This document shows positions 10,664-18,507 of a stretch of DNA of 64,000 bases, in pieces. The first letter of the stretch is position 1, and every line of letters begins with the position of its first letter. Made by a program: the position numbers and the translations under genes. Where the stretch lies: the NCBI GenBank assembly GCA_012026885.1, contig VEPL01000011.1, positions 1 to 64,000 of the forward strand. Direction: 5' to 3'. The notes beneath the pieces were generated by a model. That model ran no database searches. It saw nothing but the letters and a program-made list of their open reading frames with translations, and was not told where the DNA came from. The stretch is from Betaproteobacteria bacterium (GTDB taxonomy: Bacteria; Pseudomonadota; Gammaproteobacteria; Burkholderiales; Rhodocyclaceae).

Positions 10664-12331
10664 TCAGGCGTTGCCGGTGGCACGGGCCAGCGCCGCGCGC
10701 ACGCGGCCGGCGTCGAAGGCGCGCCAGCGGCCGGCGACATGCTGGTCGGGGCGGATCAGGTAGGCCGTGCCGAACTTGGCGTCGTAGCGCTCGGCGAAGC
10801 GGCCGGCATAGTCTTCGAGGGCATGCAGCCCCTCGGGAGCGGCACCCGCTTTCGGCGAGACCAGGATGACCTCGACCGGCACCGGTTCCTCCGCGAGCCC
10901 TTTGAAAACGGCCACCTGCGCGGGGTCGACCGCAGCCGGGTCGGCGACGTACACCAGCGCGACGAAGCGGTTCCCGACATAGTCGAGCAACCAGCGATTG
11001 GCGACCTTCTCGCGCACCGGCGCGTCGTCCATCGGCGCACCTGGCAACATGTCGCCGGTAAACTCGGCCGTATCGGGGGTGTTCAACGACGACCCGGTCA
11101 GGAAGGACGGCACCGACAGGCGCCCCGAATTGACCAGCGCACGCGCGAAGGCGTGGTCGCGGGCGAGCGCCAGCACGGCATTGCGGAAGGTCAGCGAGGT
11201 CTTCGATTTCGGGGTGATGAAGTCGGTCGACCGCGTCGAGTTGAGGATGTTCTCGTCGGCCGCGAAGACGCGCTCCTCGGAATAGGTATCGAGCAGGCTG
11301 TCGGGCGCCTTGCCGTCGAGCACCAGCTTGAGCTTCCAGCACAGGTTGTCGGTGTCCTGGATGCCCGAGTTGGCGCCCCGTGCGCCGAAGGGCGAAACCT
11401 GGTGCGCGGCGTCGCCGACGAAGAGCACGCGGCCGTGGCGGAACTGCTGCATGCGCCGGCACTGGAAGGTGTAGACGCTGACCCACTCGAGCTCGAACTC
11501 GCGGTCGTCGCCGAGCATCGCCTTGATGCGCGGGATGACGTTCTCCGGCTTCTTCTCTTCCTCGGGATCGGCCTGCCAGCCGAGCTGGAAGTCGATGCGG
11601 TAGACGTTGTCGGCCTGGCGGTGGAGCAGCACCGACTGCCCGGGATGGAAGGGCGGGTCGAACCAGAACCAGCGCTCGGCCGGGAAATCCGCCTTCATCA
11701 CCACGTCGGCGATCAGGAAGCGGTCCATGAAGATCTTGCCCTCGATCTCCAGGTTCATCATGCGGCGGATACTGCTGCGCGCCCCGTCGGCGACGATCAG
11801 CCAGTCGGCCTCGATGGTGTAGGGGCCGTCCGGCGTCTCGACCATGATCTTGGCGAACTTGCCTTCGGCGTTCACCGAGACCACCTTGTTCATGAAGCGC
11901 AGGTCGACGTTGGGCAGCTCGCGCGCCCGGTTGATGCCGAACTCCTCGAGGTAGTACTGCTGCAGGTTGATCATGCCCGGACGCTTGTGGTCGGGCTGCG
12001 GCAGCAGGTTGAAGTTGTAGACCTCCTCGTCGCGGAAGAAGGTGCGCCCGACATTCCAGCTTACCCCCTTGCTGACGCAGGCATCGCCGATGCCGATGCG
12101 GTCGAGCACCTCGAGCGCGCGCTTGGCGTAGCAGACGCCGCGCGAGCCGATCGAGACGGTGTCGTCATCGTCGAGCAGGACGACGGGGACACCCGACTGC
12201 GCCAGCTCGATCGCCGCCGCCAGGCCGACCGGGCCGGCGCCGACGATGACCACCGGATGGCGGACGATGCCGCCCTTGAGCTCGGGTGGTGGCACGTATT
12301 CGTATTTCGGATAGCGGTAGGTGCTCAGCAT
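10664..12331 (-). CDS. FAD-dependent aromatic monooxygenase (MhpA/PheA-like)
   Basis: Class A flavoprotein hydroxylase of 555 residues. The FAD fold begins with VVIVGAGPVGLAAAIEL (residues ~27-43), the DG motif appears as DWLIVADGARSSIRR, and the GD motif as GRVLFVGDAAHQVSPFGARG. A thioredoxin-like C-terminal domain follows. This layout is that of 3-(3-hydroxyphenyl)propionate and phenol-type hydroxylases, which use NAD(P)H and oxygen to hydroxylate a ring. The substrate is unknown. Position in the operon before DUF2783, VOC and FAH-family genes makes it the likely first oxygenase of the pathway. Confidence 0.9.
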   Translation of the reverse strand: MLSTYRYPKYEYVPPPELKGGIVRHPVVIVGAGPVGLAAAIELAQSGVPVVLLDDDDTVSIGSRGVCYAKRALEVLDRIGIGDACVSKGVSWNVGRTFFRDEEVYNFNLLPQPDHKRPGMINLQQYYLEEFGINRARELPNVDLRFMNKVVSVNAEGKFAKIMVETPDGPYTIEADWLIVADGARSSIRRMMNLEIEGKIFMDRFLIADVVMKADFPAERWFWFDPPFHPGQSVLLHRQADNVYRIDFQLGWQADPEEEKKPENVIPRIKAMLGDDREFELEWVSVYTFQCRRMQQFRHGRVLFVGDAAHQVSPFGARGANSGIQDTDNLCWKLKLVLDGKAPDSLLDTYSEERVFAADENILNSTRSTDFITPKSKTSLTFRNAVLALARDHAFARALVNSGRLSVPSFLTGSSLNTPDTAEFTGDMLPGAPMDDAPVREKVANRWLLDYVGNRFVALVYVADPAAVDPAQVAVFKGLAEEPVPVEVILVSPKAGAAPEGLHALEDYAGRFAERYDAKFGTAYLIRPDQHVAGRWRAFDAGRVRAALARATGNA

Positions 12332-12368
12332 CTCGTCTCCTTTCCTGCGTTGTTGTCGGTGGCGCGCA

Positions 12369-13334
12369 TCAGCCTTCTTGAAGGCCGTGCCACATTTCCT
12401 TGTCGCGCTCCGCCGTCCAGATGCGCGGGTGCTTGATGCCGCTCGCCTCGTCCACCGCGCGCGTCACGTCGAAGGGCAGGCAGTGCTCGTAGATGAAGAC
12501 CTGGCCGAACTTCGGATCCATCGCCTTGCGCGTGTGGGCCATCGCCTGCTTGAGGTTCATGCCCTGCGCCACGGCTTCCTTCGCCGAATTCAGCAGCGTG
12601 GTGACGAAATCGCGGGTGTAGGCGAGGCCCTCGGCCACGCGCGCCGGGCCGACCAGCGCCGGGCCGCGGCCGGGCACCAGCTTCTCGGCGCCGAGCGCGG
12701 CCAGCGCATCGAGCGTCGCCGGCCACTCGGCAAGCTGGGCGTCGCCGGTATAGCAGGCGGCATCGGCCTCGACGAGGTCGCCCGAGAACAGCACCTTCTC
12801 GGACGGAATCCAGACGATGGTGTCGCCCTTGGTGTGGCCCATGCCGACGTGCATGATCTTCACTTCCAGGTCCTTGCCCATCCACAGGGTCATCTCGTCC
12901 TTGAAGACCAGGGTCGGCCAGGTCAGCCCGGGGATCGACTCGAAATTCTGAAACAGGCGCGGGAAGCGCTCGTACTCGGACATCATGTCCTGCTGGCCGC
13001 GCTCGACGATCATCTCGTAGGTGCCCTGGCTGGCGATGATCTCCTGCATGCCCTCGGCCTTGTAGCCGGAGGCACCGAGCACGCGCACCGCGTGGTAGTG
13101 CGAGAGCACCACGTACTTGATCGGCTTGTCGGTGACCTTGCGGATCTCGGCGATCAGGTTCTGCGCCATCACCGGCGTCGCCAGCGCGTCGCAGATCAGC
13201 ACGGCGTCCTCGCCGATGATCACGCCGGTATTGGGGTCGCCTTCCGCGGTGTACGCCCAGCAATGGGCGGAAAGCTGCGCGAAGGTGGTCTTCTTGACCT
13301 CGAGGTCGGCGACCGAGGCGAATTGCTTGCTCAT
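12369..13334 (-). CDS. MBL-fold hydrolase with altered metal motif
   Basis: Metallo-beta-lactamase-fold protein of about 321 residues. The usual HxHxDH metal motif reads SHYHAVRV (H79, H81), so the Asp and third His of the motif are replaced by Val and Arg. The later His (HVGMGHTKGDT) and bridging Asp (FSGDLVEADA) are present. A one-metal or remodelled site is therefore likely. The family is the SoxH/quinoprotein-relay-like group. The start at 13334 (MSKQFASVADLEV) has an AAGGAAG-type ribosome site. It sits between the hemerythrin-LivF gene (17-base gap) and the FAD monooxygenase; a thioester- or lactone-hydrolase role in the pathway is only a guess. Confidence 0.85.
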   Translation of the reverse strand: MSKQFASVADLEVKKTTFAQLSAHCWAYTAEGDPNTGVIIGEDAVLICDALATPVMAQNLIAEIRKVTDKPIKYVVLSHYHAVRVLGASGYKAEGMQEIIASQGTYEMIVERGQQDMMSEYERFPRLFQNFESIPGLTWPTLVFKDEMTLWMGKDLEVKIMHVGMGHTKGDTIVWIPSEKVLFSGDLVEADAACYTGDAQLAEWPATLDALAALGAEKLVPGRGPALVGPARVAEGLAYTRDFVTTLLNSAKEAVAQGMNLKQAMAHTRKAMDPKFGQVFIYEHCLPFDVTRAVDEASGIKHPRIWTAERDKEMWHGLQEG

Positions 13335-13351
13335 GGTTGAAACTTCCTTTC

Positions 13352-14668
13352 CTACATTCCCAAGTACGCGGCGCGCACCTGCTCGTTGGCGATCAGCTCC
13401 TGGCCGGTGCCGGTCAGCGTGATGCTGCCGGTCTCCAGAACGTAGCCGCGGTCGGCGATGGCCAGCGCGGCGAAGGCGTTCTGCTCGACGAGGAAAATGG
13501 TCATCCCCTCGGCCTTGAGCGCCTTGACCACGTTGAACACCTCCTCGACGAGCAGCGGGGCGAGGCCCATCGACGGCTCGTCGAGCAGCAGCAGCTTGGG
13601 GCGTCCCATCAGCGCGCGGCCGATGGCCAGCATCTGCTGCTGACCGCCGGACAGCGTGCCGGCCGGCAGGTGGCGCTTCTCCTTGAGGATGGGGAACATC
13701 GTGAAGACCTTCTCCATGTCGCCGGCGACCTGGGTCTTCGGCTGCGTGTAGGCGCCGAGGCGCAGGTTGTCCTCGATCGACAGCGGGCCGAACACCTGGC
13801 GGCCTTCCGGGCTCTGGCAGATGCCGCGGCGCATGCGCTGGTCGGCGCGCAGCTTCGAGATATCGTCGCCGTCGAACACGATGCGCCCGGCCGACATCGG
13901 CTGTACGCCCGAGAGCGTTCGCAGGAAGGTGGTCTTGCCGGCGCCGTTGGCGCCGACCAGGGCGACCAGCTCGCCCTTGCGCACTTCCAGGTCGATGCCC
14001 TTGAGCGCCTTGATGCGGCCGTAACAACTCTCCATCCCGGCCACCTTGAGCAGGATGTCGCCTGGCCCCGAGGTCACGCCCGGCTGCAGCTGGCCGGCGC
14101 TGGTCGCACCGAGGCCGATCGAATCCGGCGCCAGGCTGGCGATGCGGTGGAAAAGCTGGCGGAACTCGGCACGCGCCTTGTCGCCGAACAGCGGATCCTC
14201 GTTGTCGAGGAAGGCGCGGTCGATCTCCGCCCAGTCCTCGGCGGTGAGCACCTCGCGCGCCAGCGGCATGGCGTCCTTCTCCTCGGTGCGGATATGCGCC
14301 TTGAGGCTTTGCGTGTAGATGCGCAGCGCCTCGGCGAAGGCCGCGTTGCCGAGCGAGCCACCGGCCGTCGCGGCCAGCTGCACGCGCAGCGACTTCAGCA
14401 ATTCCGGGCCGTTGCGGTGCTCTGCCTGCAGGCGGTCGAGCACCGCCGCCGCCTCGGCGCTGCGGGCGCGCAGCGCGGGGAAAAGGTAATCGTCCTCCTT
14501 GGCGTGGTGGCAGCCGTCCATGAACTGCTCGATGTAGTCGAAGATCGAGTGGAAGAAGGCCGGGTCGACCGGGCTGCCGCCAGCCATCTCGTCGGCGACC
14601 TGGTCGATCGTCGTGGCGATGCGCCACAGGTTGCGGTGTTCCTCGCTGATGATGCGCAGGGATTCCAT
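13352..14668 (-). CDS. livF: Hemerythrin-LivF fusion: ABC transporter ATPase with N-terminal hemerythrin-like domain
   Basis: One uninterrupted 438-residue ORF. Residues 1-~155 form a four-helix hemerythrin-like domain with all expected ligands in place: H11, H54-x3-E58, H84, and H125-x3-E129. A linker follows. From ~205 on there is a complete LivF-type ATPase: Walker A GANGAGKTT (239-247), QSPEGRQVF, signature LSGGQ (339-343), Walker B LLLLDEP (359-365) and a terminal AAYLGM. Stand-alone LivF is about 235 residues, so the extra domain is an addition, not a misread start. Diiron hemerythrin domains bind oxygen or sense oxygen/iron, which suggests gated uptake. It is 19 bases after livG. Confidence 0.9.
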   Translation of the reverse strand: MESLRIISEEHRNLWRIATTIDQVADEMAGGSPVDPAFFHSIFDYIEQFMDGCHHAKEDDYLFPALRARSAEAAAVLDRLQAEHRNGPELLKSLRVQLAATAGGSLGNAAFAEALRIYTQSLKAHIRTEEKDAMPLAREVLTAEDWAEIDRAFLDNEDPLFGDKARAEFRQLFHRIASLAPDSIGLGATSAGQLQPGVTSGPGDILLKVAGMESCYGRIKALKGIDLEVRKGELVALVGANGAGKTTFLRTLSGVQPMSAGRIVFDGDDISKLRADQRMRRGICQSPEGRQVFGPLSIEDNLRLGAYTQPKTQVAGDMEKVFTMFPILKEKRHLPAGTLSGGQQQMLAIGRALMGRPKLLLLDEPSMGLAPLLVEEVFNVVKALKAEGMTIFLVEQNAFAALAIADRGYVLETGSITLTGTGQELIANEQVRAAYLGM

Positions 14669-14687
14669 GTCTAACTCCTGAATTCTG

Positions 14688-15461
14688 TTAGGCGTGGGCG
14701 CCCAGATAGGCGGCGATAACGTCCGGATTCCTGCGCACCTCCTCGCCCGTACCCTCGGCCAGCTTCTTGCCGTAGTCGAGCACGAGGATGCGGTCGGACA
14801 GGTTCATCACCATCTTCATGTCGTGCTCGACGAGCACCACGGTCACGCCCGAATCGGCGACCTTGCGCACGAGATGGTCGACCTCGATGGTCTCCTTGGG
14901 ATTGAGGCCGGCAGCCGGCTCGTCGAGGAAGATCAGGCGCGGTTTCATGGCCAGCGCGCGGGCGATCTCGAGGCGCTTGAGGGCTCCGTAGGGCATGCTG
15001 TCGGCACGCGCCTCGACATACTGGCCGAGGCCGACGAAATCCATCAGCTGTGCCGCCTCGTCGCGCAGTTCGCGGTCGCGCCTCTTGAGGCCGGGGAAAC
15101 GCAGCGCCGCCTTGACCAGATTGCGGTCGAGGCGCAAGTGAGCGCCCACCATCACGTTCTCGATGGCGCTCATGTTCATGCAGATCTGCAGGTTCTGGAA
15201 GGTGCGCGCCATGCCGCGGCGGGCGAGTTCGTTCGGCGAACGGCCGTGGATCGCCTCGCCGTCGAGGCGGATCTCCCCGGCGGTCGGCTTGTACACCCCG
15301 GTGATCAGGTTGAACAGCGTGGTCTTGCCGGCGCCGTTGGGTCCGATCACCGAATAGACGATGCCGGCGTCGATGCCGAAGCTGACGTTCTGGACGGCCT
15401 TGACGCCGCCGAAATGGATGGAAAGGTCGGAGACTTCGAGCAGGCGCGCCATCTCAGTCAC
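14688..15461 (-). CDS. livG: LivG-type ABC transporter ATP-binding protein
   Basis: ATPase of 257 residues for high-affinity uptake of branched-chain amino acids or, in aromatic degraders, aromatic acids. Walker A is GPNGAGKTT, Walker B LIFLDEPAAGLNP (the LivG-specific extension) and the H-loop VLVEHDMKMVM. The usual signature motif LSxGxQ appears as PYGALKRLEIARALA, which is normal for LivG proteins. It overlaps the end of livM by 8 bases and forms a complete transporter with livH, livM and the livF fusion. Confidence 0.93.
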   Translation of the reverse strand: MTEMARLLEVSDLSIHFGGVKAVQNVSFGIDAGIVYSVIGPNGAGKTTLFNLITGVYKPTAGEIRLDGEAIHGRSPNELARRGMARTFQNLQICMNMSAIENVMVGAHLRLDRNLVKAALRFPGLKRRDRELRDEAAQLMDFVGLGQYVEARADSMPYGALKRLEIARALAMKPRLIFLDEPAAGLNPKETIEVDHLVRKVADSGVTVVLVEHDMKMVMNLSDRILVLDYGKKLAEGTGEEVRRNPDVIAAYLGAHA

Positions 15462-16383
15462 CCTTCCCGAACTTGGCCGCCAGCGTCGGCACGATACCCT
15501 TGGGCAGGAAGATCATGAAGCCCATCAGGATGGCGCCGAAGACCACGGTCTCCCAGCCTTCGAAGGTGGCCAGCGCCTGCGGCAGCGCGGTGAGCAGCAC
15601 GGCGCCGACCAGCGAGCCGAAGACCGAGGCCATGCCGCCGACGACGACCATGGTCACCAGCTCGATGGAATGGAAGAAGTCGGCGAAATTGGGGCTGACG
15701 AAGCCGATGTAGTGCGCCGTCACGCTGCCCATCAGCGAGGCGAAGACGGCCGACATGACGAAGATCGCCACCTTGTAGCGGACGACATCGACGCCGACCA
15801 CCTGCGAGGCCACCTCGGAGCCGTGCAGCGCGCGCAGCGCCCGGCCGAAGGGCGAGTCGATCAGGTTGAGCGAGGCCCAGACGCTGATCACGAGCAGCGC
15901 GGCAACCACCCAGTACCACTGGCGGTCGGTCGACAGCTCGAAGCCGAACAGGCCCATCGCCGGCACCGGCATGCCGTCCGGGCCGCCGGTCCATTGCGCC
16001 TCGTTGCGCAGTGCGATGTTGATGATGATGCCGAGCCCGAGCGTCGCCATCGCCAGGTAGTGGCCCTTGAGCTTGAAGATCGGGCGCGCCACCAGCCCGG
16101 CGAGGACGGCCGTCGCCGCGGCGCCGGCGCCCATGGCGACGAGCGGATGCCAGCCGAAATGGGTGGGCAGCACGGCCGAGGCGTAGGCGCCGATGCCGAG
16201 GAAGCCGGCGTGGCCGAGGCTGATCTGGCCGGCGAAGCCGATCAGCAGGTTGAGGCCGAGGACGATGATGGCGTTGATCGCCATGCGCACCGTCAGGTCG
16301 AGGTAGTAGGCGTTCGGCGCGACGAAGGGCAGGACGACGAGGATGGCCGCGACGACGAGGATGCCGATGGTGGTGCTCTTCAT
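15454..16383 (-). CDS. livM: LivM-type ABC transporter permease
   Basis: Inner-membrane permease of about 309 residues with some ten hydrophobic segments. The family-typical NLLIGFAGQISLGHAGFLGIGAY (quoted in part: GQISLGHAGFLGIGAY) and the cytoplasmic EAA-like loop ALRALHGSEVASQVVGVDV are visible. The start is the ATG at 16383, 2 bases after the livH stop; the 618-residue ORF in the track is an extension through a shadow frame. Part of the livHMGF uptake system, likely for the aromatic substrate of this operon. Confidence 0.92.
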   Translation of the reverse strand: MKSTTIGILVVAAILVVLPFVAPNAYYLDLTVRMAINAIIVLGLNLLIGFAGQISLGHAGFLGIGAYASAVLPTHFGWHPLVAMGAGAAATAVLAGLVARPIFKLKGHYLAMATLGLGIIINIALRNEAQWTGGPDGMPVPAMGLFGFELSTDRQWYWVVAALLVISVWASLNLIDSPFGRALRALHGSEVASQVVGVDVVRYKVAIFVMSAVFASLMGSVTAHYIGFVSPNFADFFHSIELVTMVVVGGMASVFGSLVGAVLLTALPQALATFEGWETVVFGAILMGFMIFLPKGIVPTLAAKFGKGD

Positions 16384-16385
16384 GC

Positions 16386-17264
16386 TCACACCCGGTCCGT
16401 CGATTTGCCGCCGAACAGGCCGCGCGGCATGAAGAAGAGGATGAACAGGATGAGCACGAAGGGAATCGCGTCCTTGTAGGCCGACGAGATGTAGCCGGCG
16501 CCCATCGCCTCCAGGATGCCGACGAGCAGGCCGCCGAGCACCGCGCCCAGCCCGTTGCCGAGGCCGCCGACCACCGCCGCGACGAAGCCCTTGAGGCCGA
16601 GCATGATCCCGACGTCGTAGGAGGTCAGCGTGATCGGCGTGATCAGGATGCCGCCCAGCGCGCCCAGCGCCGCCGACATGGCGAAGCTCATGAACAGCAC
16701 CCAGCCGGTGTTGATGCCGACCAGTTCGGCCGCCAGCCGGTTGTACGAGGTGGCGAGCATGGCCTTGCCGGTGAGCGTGCGGTTGAAGAAGTACCAGAGG
16801 GCTGCGACGACCACGGCCGTCACGCCCAGCACCCAGAGGCTCTGCGGCATCAGCGTGGCGCCCAGGATGTGGATCGGCTCGTCGCCCGAGAAGGCCGGCA
16901 GGCTGAAGGTGCCCTTGCCGAGCCAGACCTGGATGAGGCCGCGGATGACCAGCGAGGCGCCGATGGTGATGATGATCAGCGTCACCGTCTCGGCGCCCTT
17001 GACCGGCTCGATCGCCAGCTTCTCGACGACGACGCCGACCACGGCGGGGATCAGGATGGCGAGCGCCAGCGCCACGGGCAGCGGCAGCCCGGCCATCGTG
17101 AAATACACGGCAAGCATGCCGCCGAGCATGATGAATTCGCCCTGGGCGAAATTGATCACGTTGCTGGCGTTGTAGATCAGCGTGAAGCCGAGGGCGGCCA
17201 GTGCATAGGTCGCGCCGACGGTCACCCCGGAAAACAGGAACTGGAGGAACTGGGCCAGCATCAC
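16386..17264 (-). CDS. livH: LivH-type ABC transporter permease
   Basis: Inner-membrane permease of 292 residues with about eight hydrophobic segments. ALAALGFTLIYNASNVINFAQGEF is the LivH hallmark (here in part, IYNASNVINFAQGEF), and YNRLAAELVGINTG forms the coupling loop. It is the first gene of the catabolic array, directly downstream of the promoter/operator at 17372-17406. No substrate-binding protein gene adjoins this set; the closest one lies in the paa operon at 40624. Confidence 0.93.
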   Translation of the reverse strand: MMLAQFLQFLFSGVTVGATYALAALGFTLIYNASNVINFAQGEFIMLGGMLAVYFTMAGLPLPVALALAILIPAVVGVVVEKLAIEPVKGAETVTLIIITIGASLVIRGLIQVWLGKGTFSLPAFSGDEPIHILGATLMPQSLWVLGVTAVVVAALWYFFNRTLTGKAMLATSYNRLAAELVGINTGWVLFMSFAMSAALGALGGILITPITLTSYDVGIMLGLKGFVAAVVGGLGNGLGAVLGGLLVGILEAMGAGYISSAYKDAIPFVLILFILFFMPRGLFGGKSTDRV

Positions 17265-17371
17265 GCCCTCCCCTGCACCGCGGACGGCGCGGCCTGCCGC
17301 GCCCGGACAATCGCTTTCATCTCTCCTCCTGCCTTCCCGGATTCCACCGGCACCAGCGCCATGATCCGTTT

Positions 17372-17406
17372 GAACGAATTCTGTATTTTGTAATTCGTTC
17401 TGTCAA
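17372..17406 (-). promoter_or_regulatory. Promoter with perfect inverted-repeat operator upstream of livH
   Basis: On the minus strand TTGACA (17406-17401) is followed after 17 bases by CAGAAT (17383-17378, 4/6). This is a good sigma-70 promoter 114 bases before livH. A perfect 9-base inverted repeat, GAACGAATT / AATTCGTTC with an 11-base spacer (17372-17400), starts right after the -35 box and covers the -10 box. Such placement is typical of a repressor site. The IclR-family gene just upstream is the obvious candidate ligand-responsive regulator. Confidence 0.7.
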
Positions 17407-17483
17407 GTGGAAATGCAACAAAAAAATTGGCGATCCTGAGAATTTCGTATCAGAACCGCCAACCGATTGTTTTAGCAGAATTT

Positions 17484-18284
17484 TCAGCCGGCGCTATGAC
17501 CCCCCGTATAGCCCAGGCGCAAGGACAGGTCGGCCGCCGCACGCTTCACACCCTCGACGACGGCACTGCCGGGGCTGATGTCGAACATGCCCTTGACCCC
17601 CACCGCGAGCATCGCCATCGTGATCTCGTTCCTGAAGTTGAACACCGGCGCAGCCACCGCCTCGACGCCATTCACCAGGTAGTAATCGGAAATCGCCGAA
17701 TAGCCGTCGGCGCGCACCTGCGCCAGCATCGCGTCGACGTCGGCGCGCGTTTTCAGGTTGGGCGGCAGGTGCGCGCCCGATTTCAATTCCTTGCCGATCA
17801 GGCGGTTGACCGCGTCATTCTGCAGCCACGCCGCGAACACCCGGCCGCTGGCCGAACTCAGGATCTCGAGCGCCGTCCCGGTCACCACGTTGACCGTGAT
17901 CGGCCGGCGCGGGCGCTCCCAGCGCACGATCACCGGACCGTTGTCGCTCCACACCGCGAGCGCCGTCGTCTCGTTGATCTCGTCGCGCAGCTGGGCGATC
18001 GCGGTCAGGCCGAGGCGCACGCGGTCGAGCCGGTCGATCGCCACCAGGCCGATATTGAGCGCGAACGGCCCGAGGTCGTAGCGCGAGGTCAGCGGGTCCT
18101 GCTCGACCAGCCCGGCGCGGATCAGGCTGACCAGGTAGCGGTGTGCCTTCGACGGCGGCATCTCCGCCGCCGCCGCGATATCCTTCAGCATCATCGAGCG
18201 CTGGCCATTGACCATGGCGCGCAGGATGCCCATGCCTATCTCCAGCGATTGAACGCCGTGCTTGCCATCCATGTCGTCGCTCAT
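17484..18284 (-). CDS. IclR-family transcriptional regulator
   Basis: Regulator of about 266 residues. The N-terminal winged helix (LEIGMGILRAMVNGQRSMMLKDIAAAAEMPPSKAHRYL region, with the recognition helix MPPSKAHRYLVSL) is followed by the IclR effector-binding domain (DGYSAISDYYLVNGVEAVAAPV). IclR proteins control aromatic catabolic operons in response to pathway acids. The start at 18284 (MSDDMDGKHGVQS) has AGGGGG just upstream; the track start at 18314 lacks one. It points toward livH, 219 bases away, and the inverted repeat at 17372 is its probable target. Confidence 0.92.
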   Translation of the reverse strand: MSDDMDGKHGVQSLEIGMGILRAMVNGQRSMMLKDIAAAAEMPPSKAHRYLVSLIRAGLVEQDPLTSRYDLGPFALNIGLVAIDRLDRVRLGLTAIAQLRDEINETTALAVWSDNGPVIVRWERPRRPITVNVVTGTALEILSSASGRVFAAWLQNDAVNRLIGKELKSGAHLPPNLKTRADVDAMLAQVRADGYSAISDYYLVNGVEAVAAPVFNFRNEITMAMLAVGVKGMFDISPGSAVVEGVKRAAADLSLRLGYTGGHSAG

Positions 18285-18319
18285 GGCCCCCTCAAATTCC
18301 CGAATACGAAACACGTTTT

Positions 18320-18350
18320 ATTCTATAGAATTTTGCGACACAAATGCCAA
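18320..18350 (-). promoter_or_regulatory. Likely iclR promoter with palindrome over -10
   Basis: On the minus strand TTGGCA (18350-18345), 17 bases, then TATAGA (18327-18322). The perfect 12-base palindrome ATTCTATAGAAT (18320-18331) overlaps the -10 and shares an AATTC core with the operator in front of livH. Autoregulation of the IclR gene through this site is inferred. Confidence 0.55.
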
Positions 18351-18360
18351 TGAGTCCGCC

Positions 18361-18507
18361 ATGACCCCACTCCGCGTCTACGCCATCGTCCAAATCGGCC
18401 GACGCAGGGAATCTCAAGGCCATGCGGAGAATAGATGTGTTTTATCCGCAAATAATGCGGCGAATACCTTGTCGCGACCTTGGACAACCCGCATAATCTC
18501 CGCATGA
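18361..18507 (+). pseudogene. Duplicated 5' end of paaY left upstream of fic
   Basis: Bases 18359-18388 repeat the first 28 bases of paaY plus two upstream bases (19623-19652) with a single C/T difference. Beyond codon 9 the frame diverges and reads on for 48 codons to a TGA that overlaps the fic ATG (ATGA, 18504-18507). The simplest reading is that paaY once began here, directly divergent from iclR, and that the fic segment was inserted at its start with duplication of the start region. The short frame could now act as a leader coupling translation into fic. Confidence 0.75.
18421..18506. repeat. 10-bp inverted repeat flanking the fic leader
   Basis: CATGCGGAGA at 18421-18430 is the exact reverse complement of TCTCCGCATG at 18497-18506. 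The second arm contains the fic start codon, so a long-range hairpin in the mRNA would hide that start. It may equally be a chance repeat or an operator pair. Confidence 0.5.

Noticed and set aside
10160-12436. 758-residue plus-strand ORF
   Set aside because: Antisense shadow of the FAD monooxygenase and VOC genes.
12369-14627. 752-residue fused ORF (ABC ATPase shadow plus MBL protein)
   Set aside because: Only the last 321 residues are real (MBL protein from 13334). The front part is a wrong frame of the hemerythrin-LivF gene, so there is no MBL fusion.
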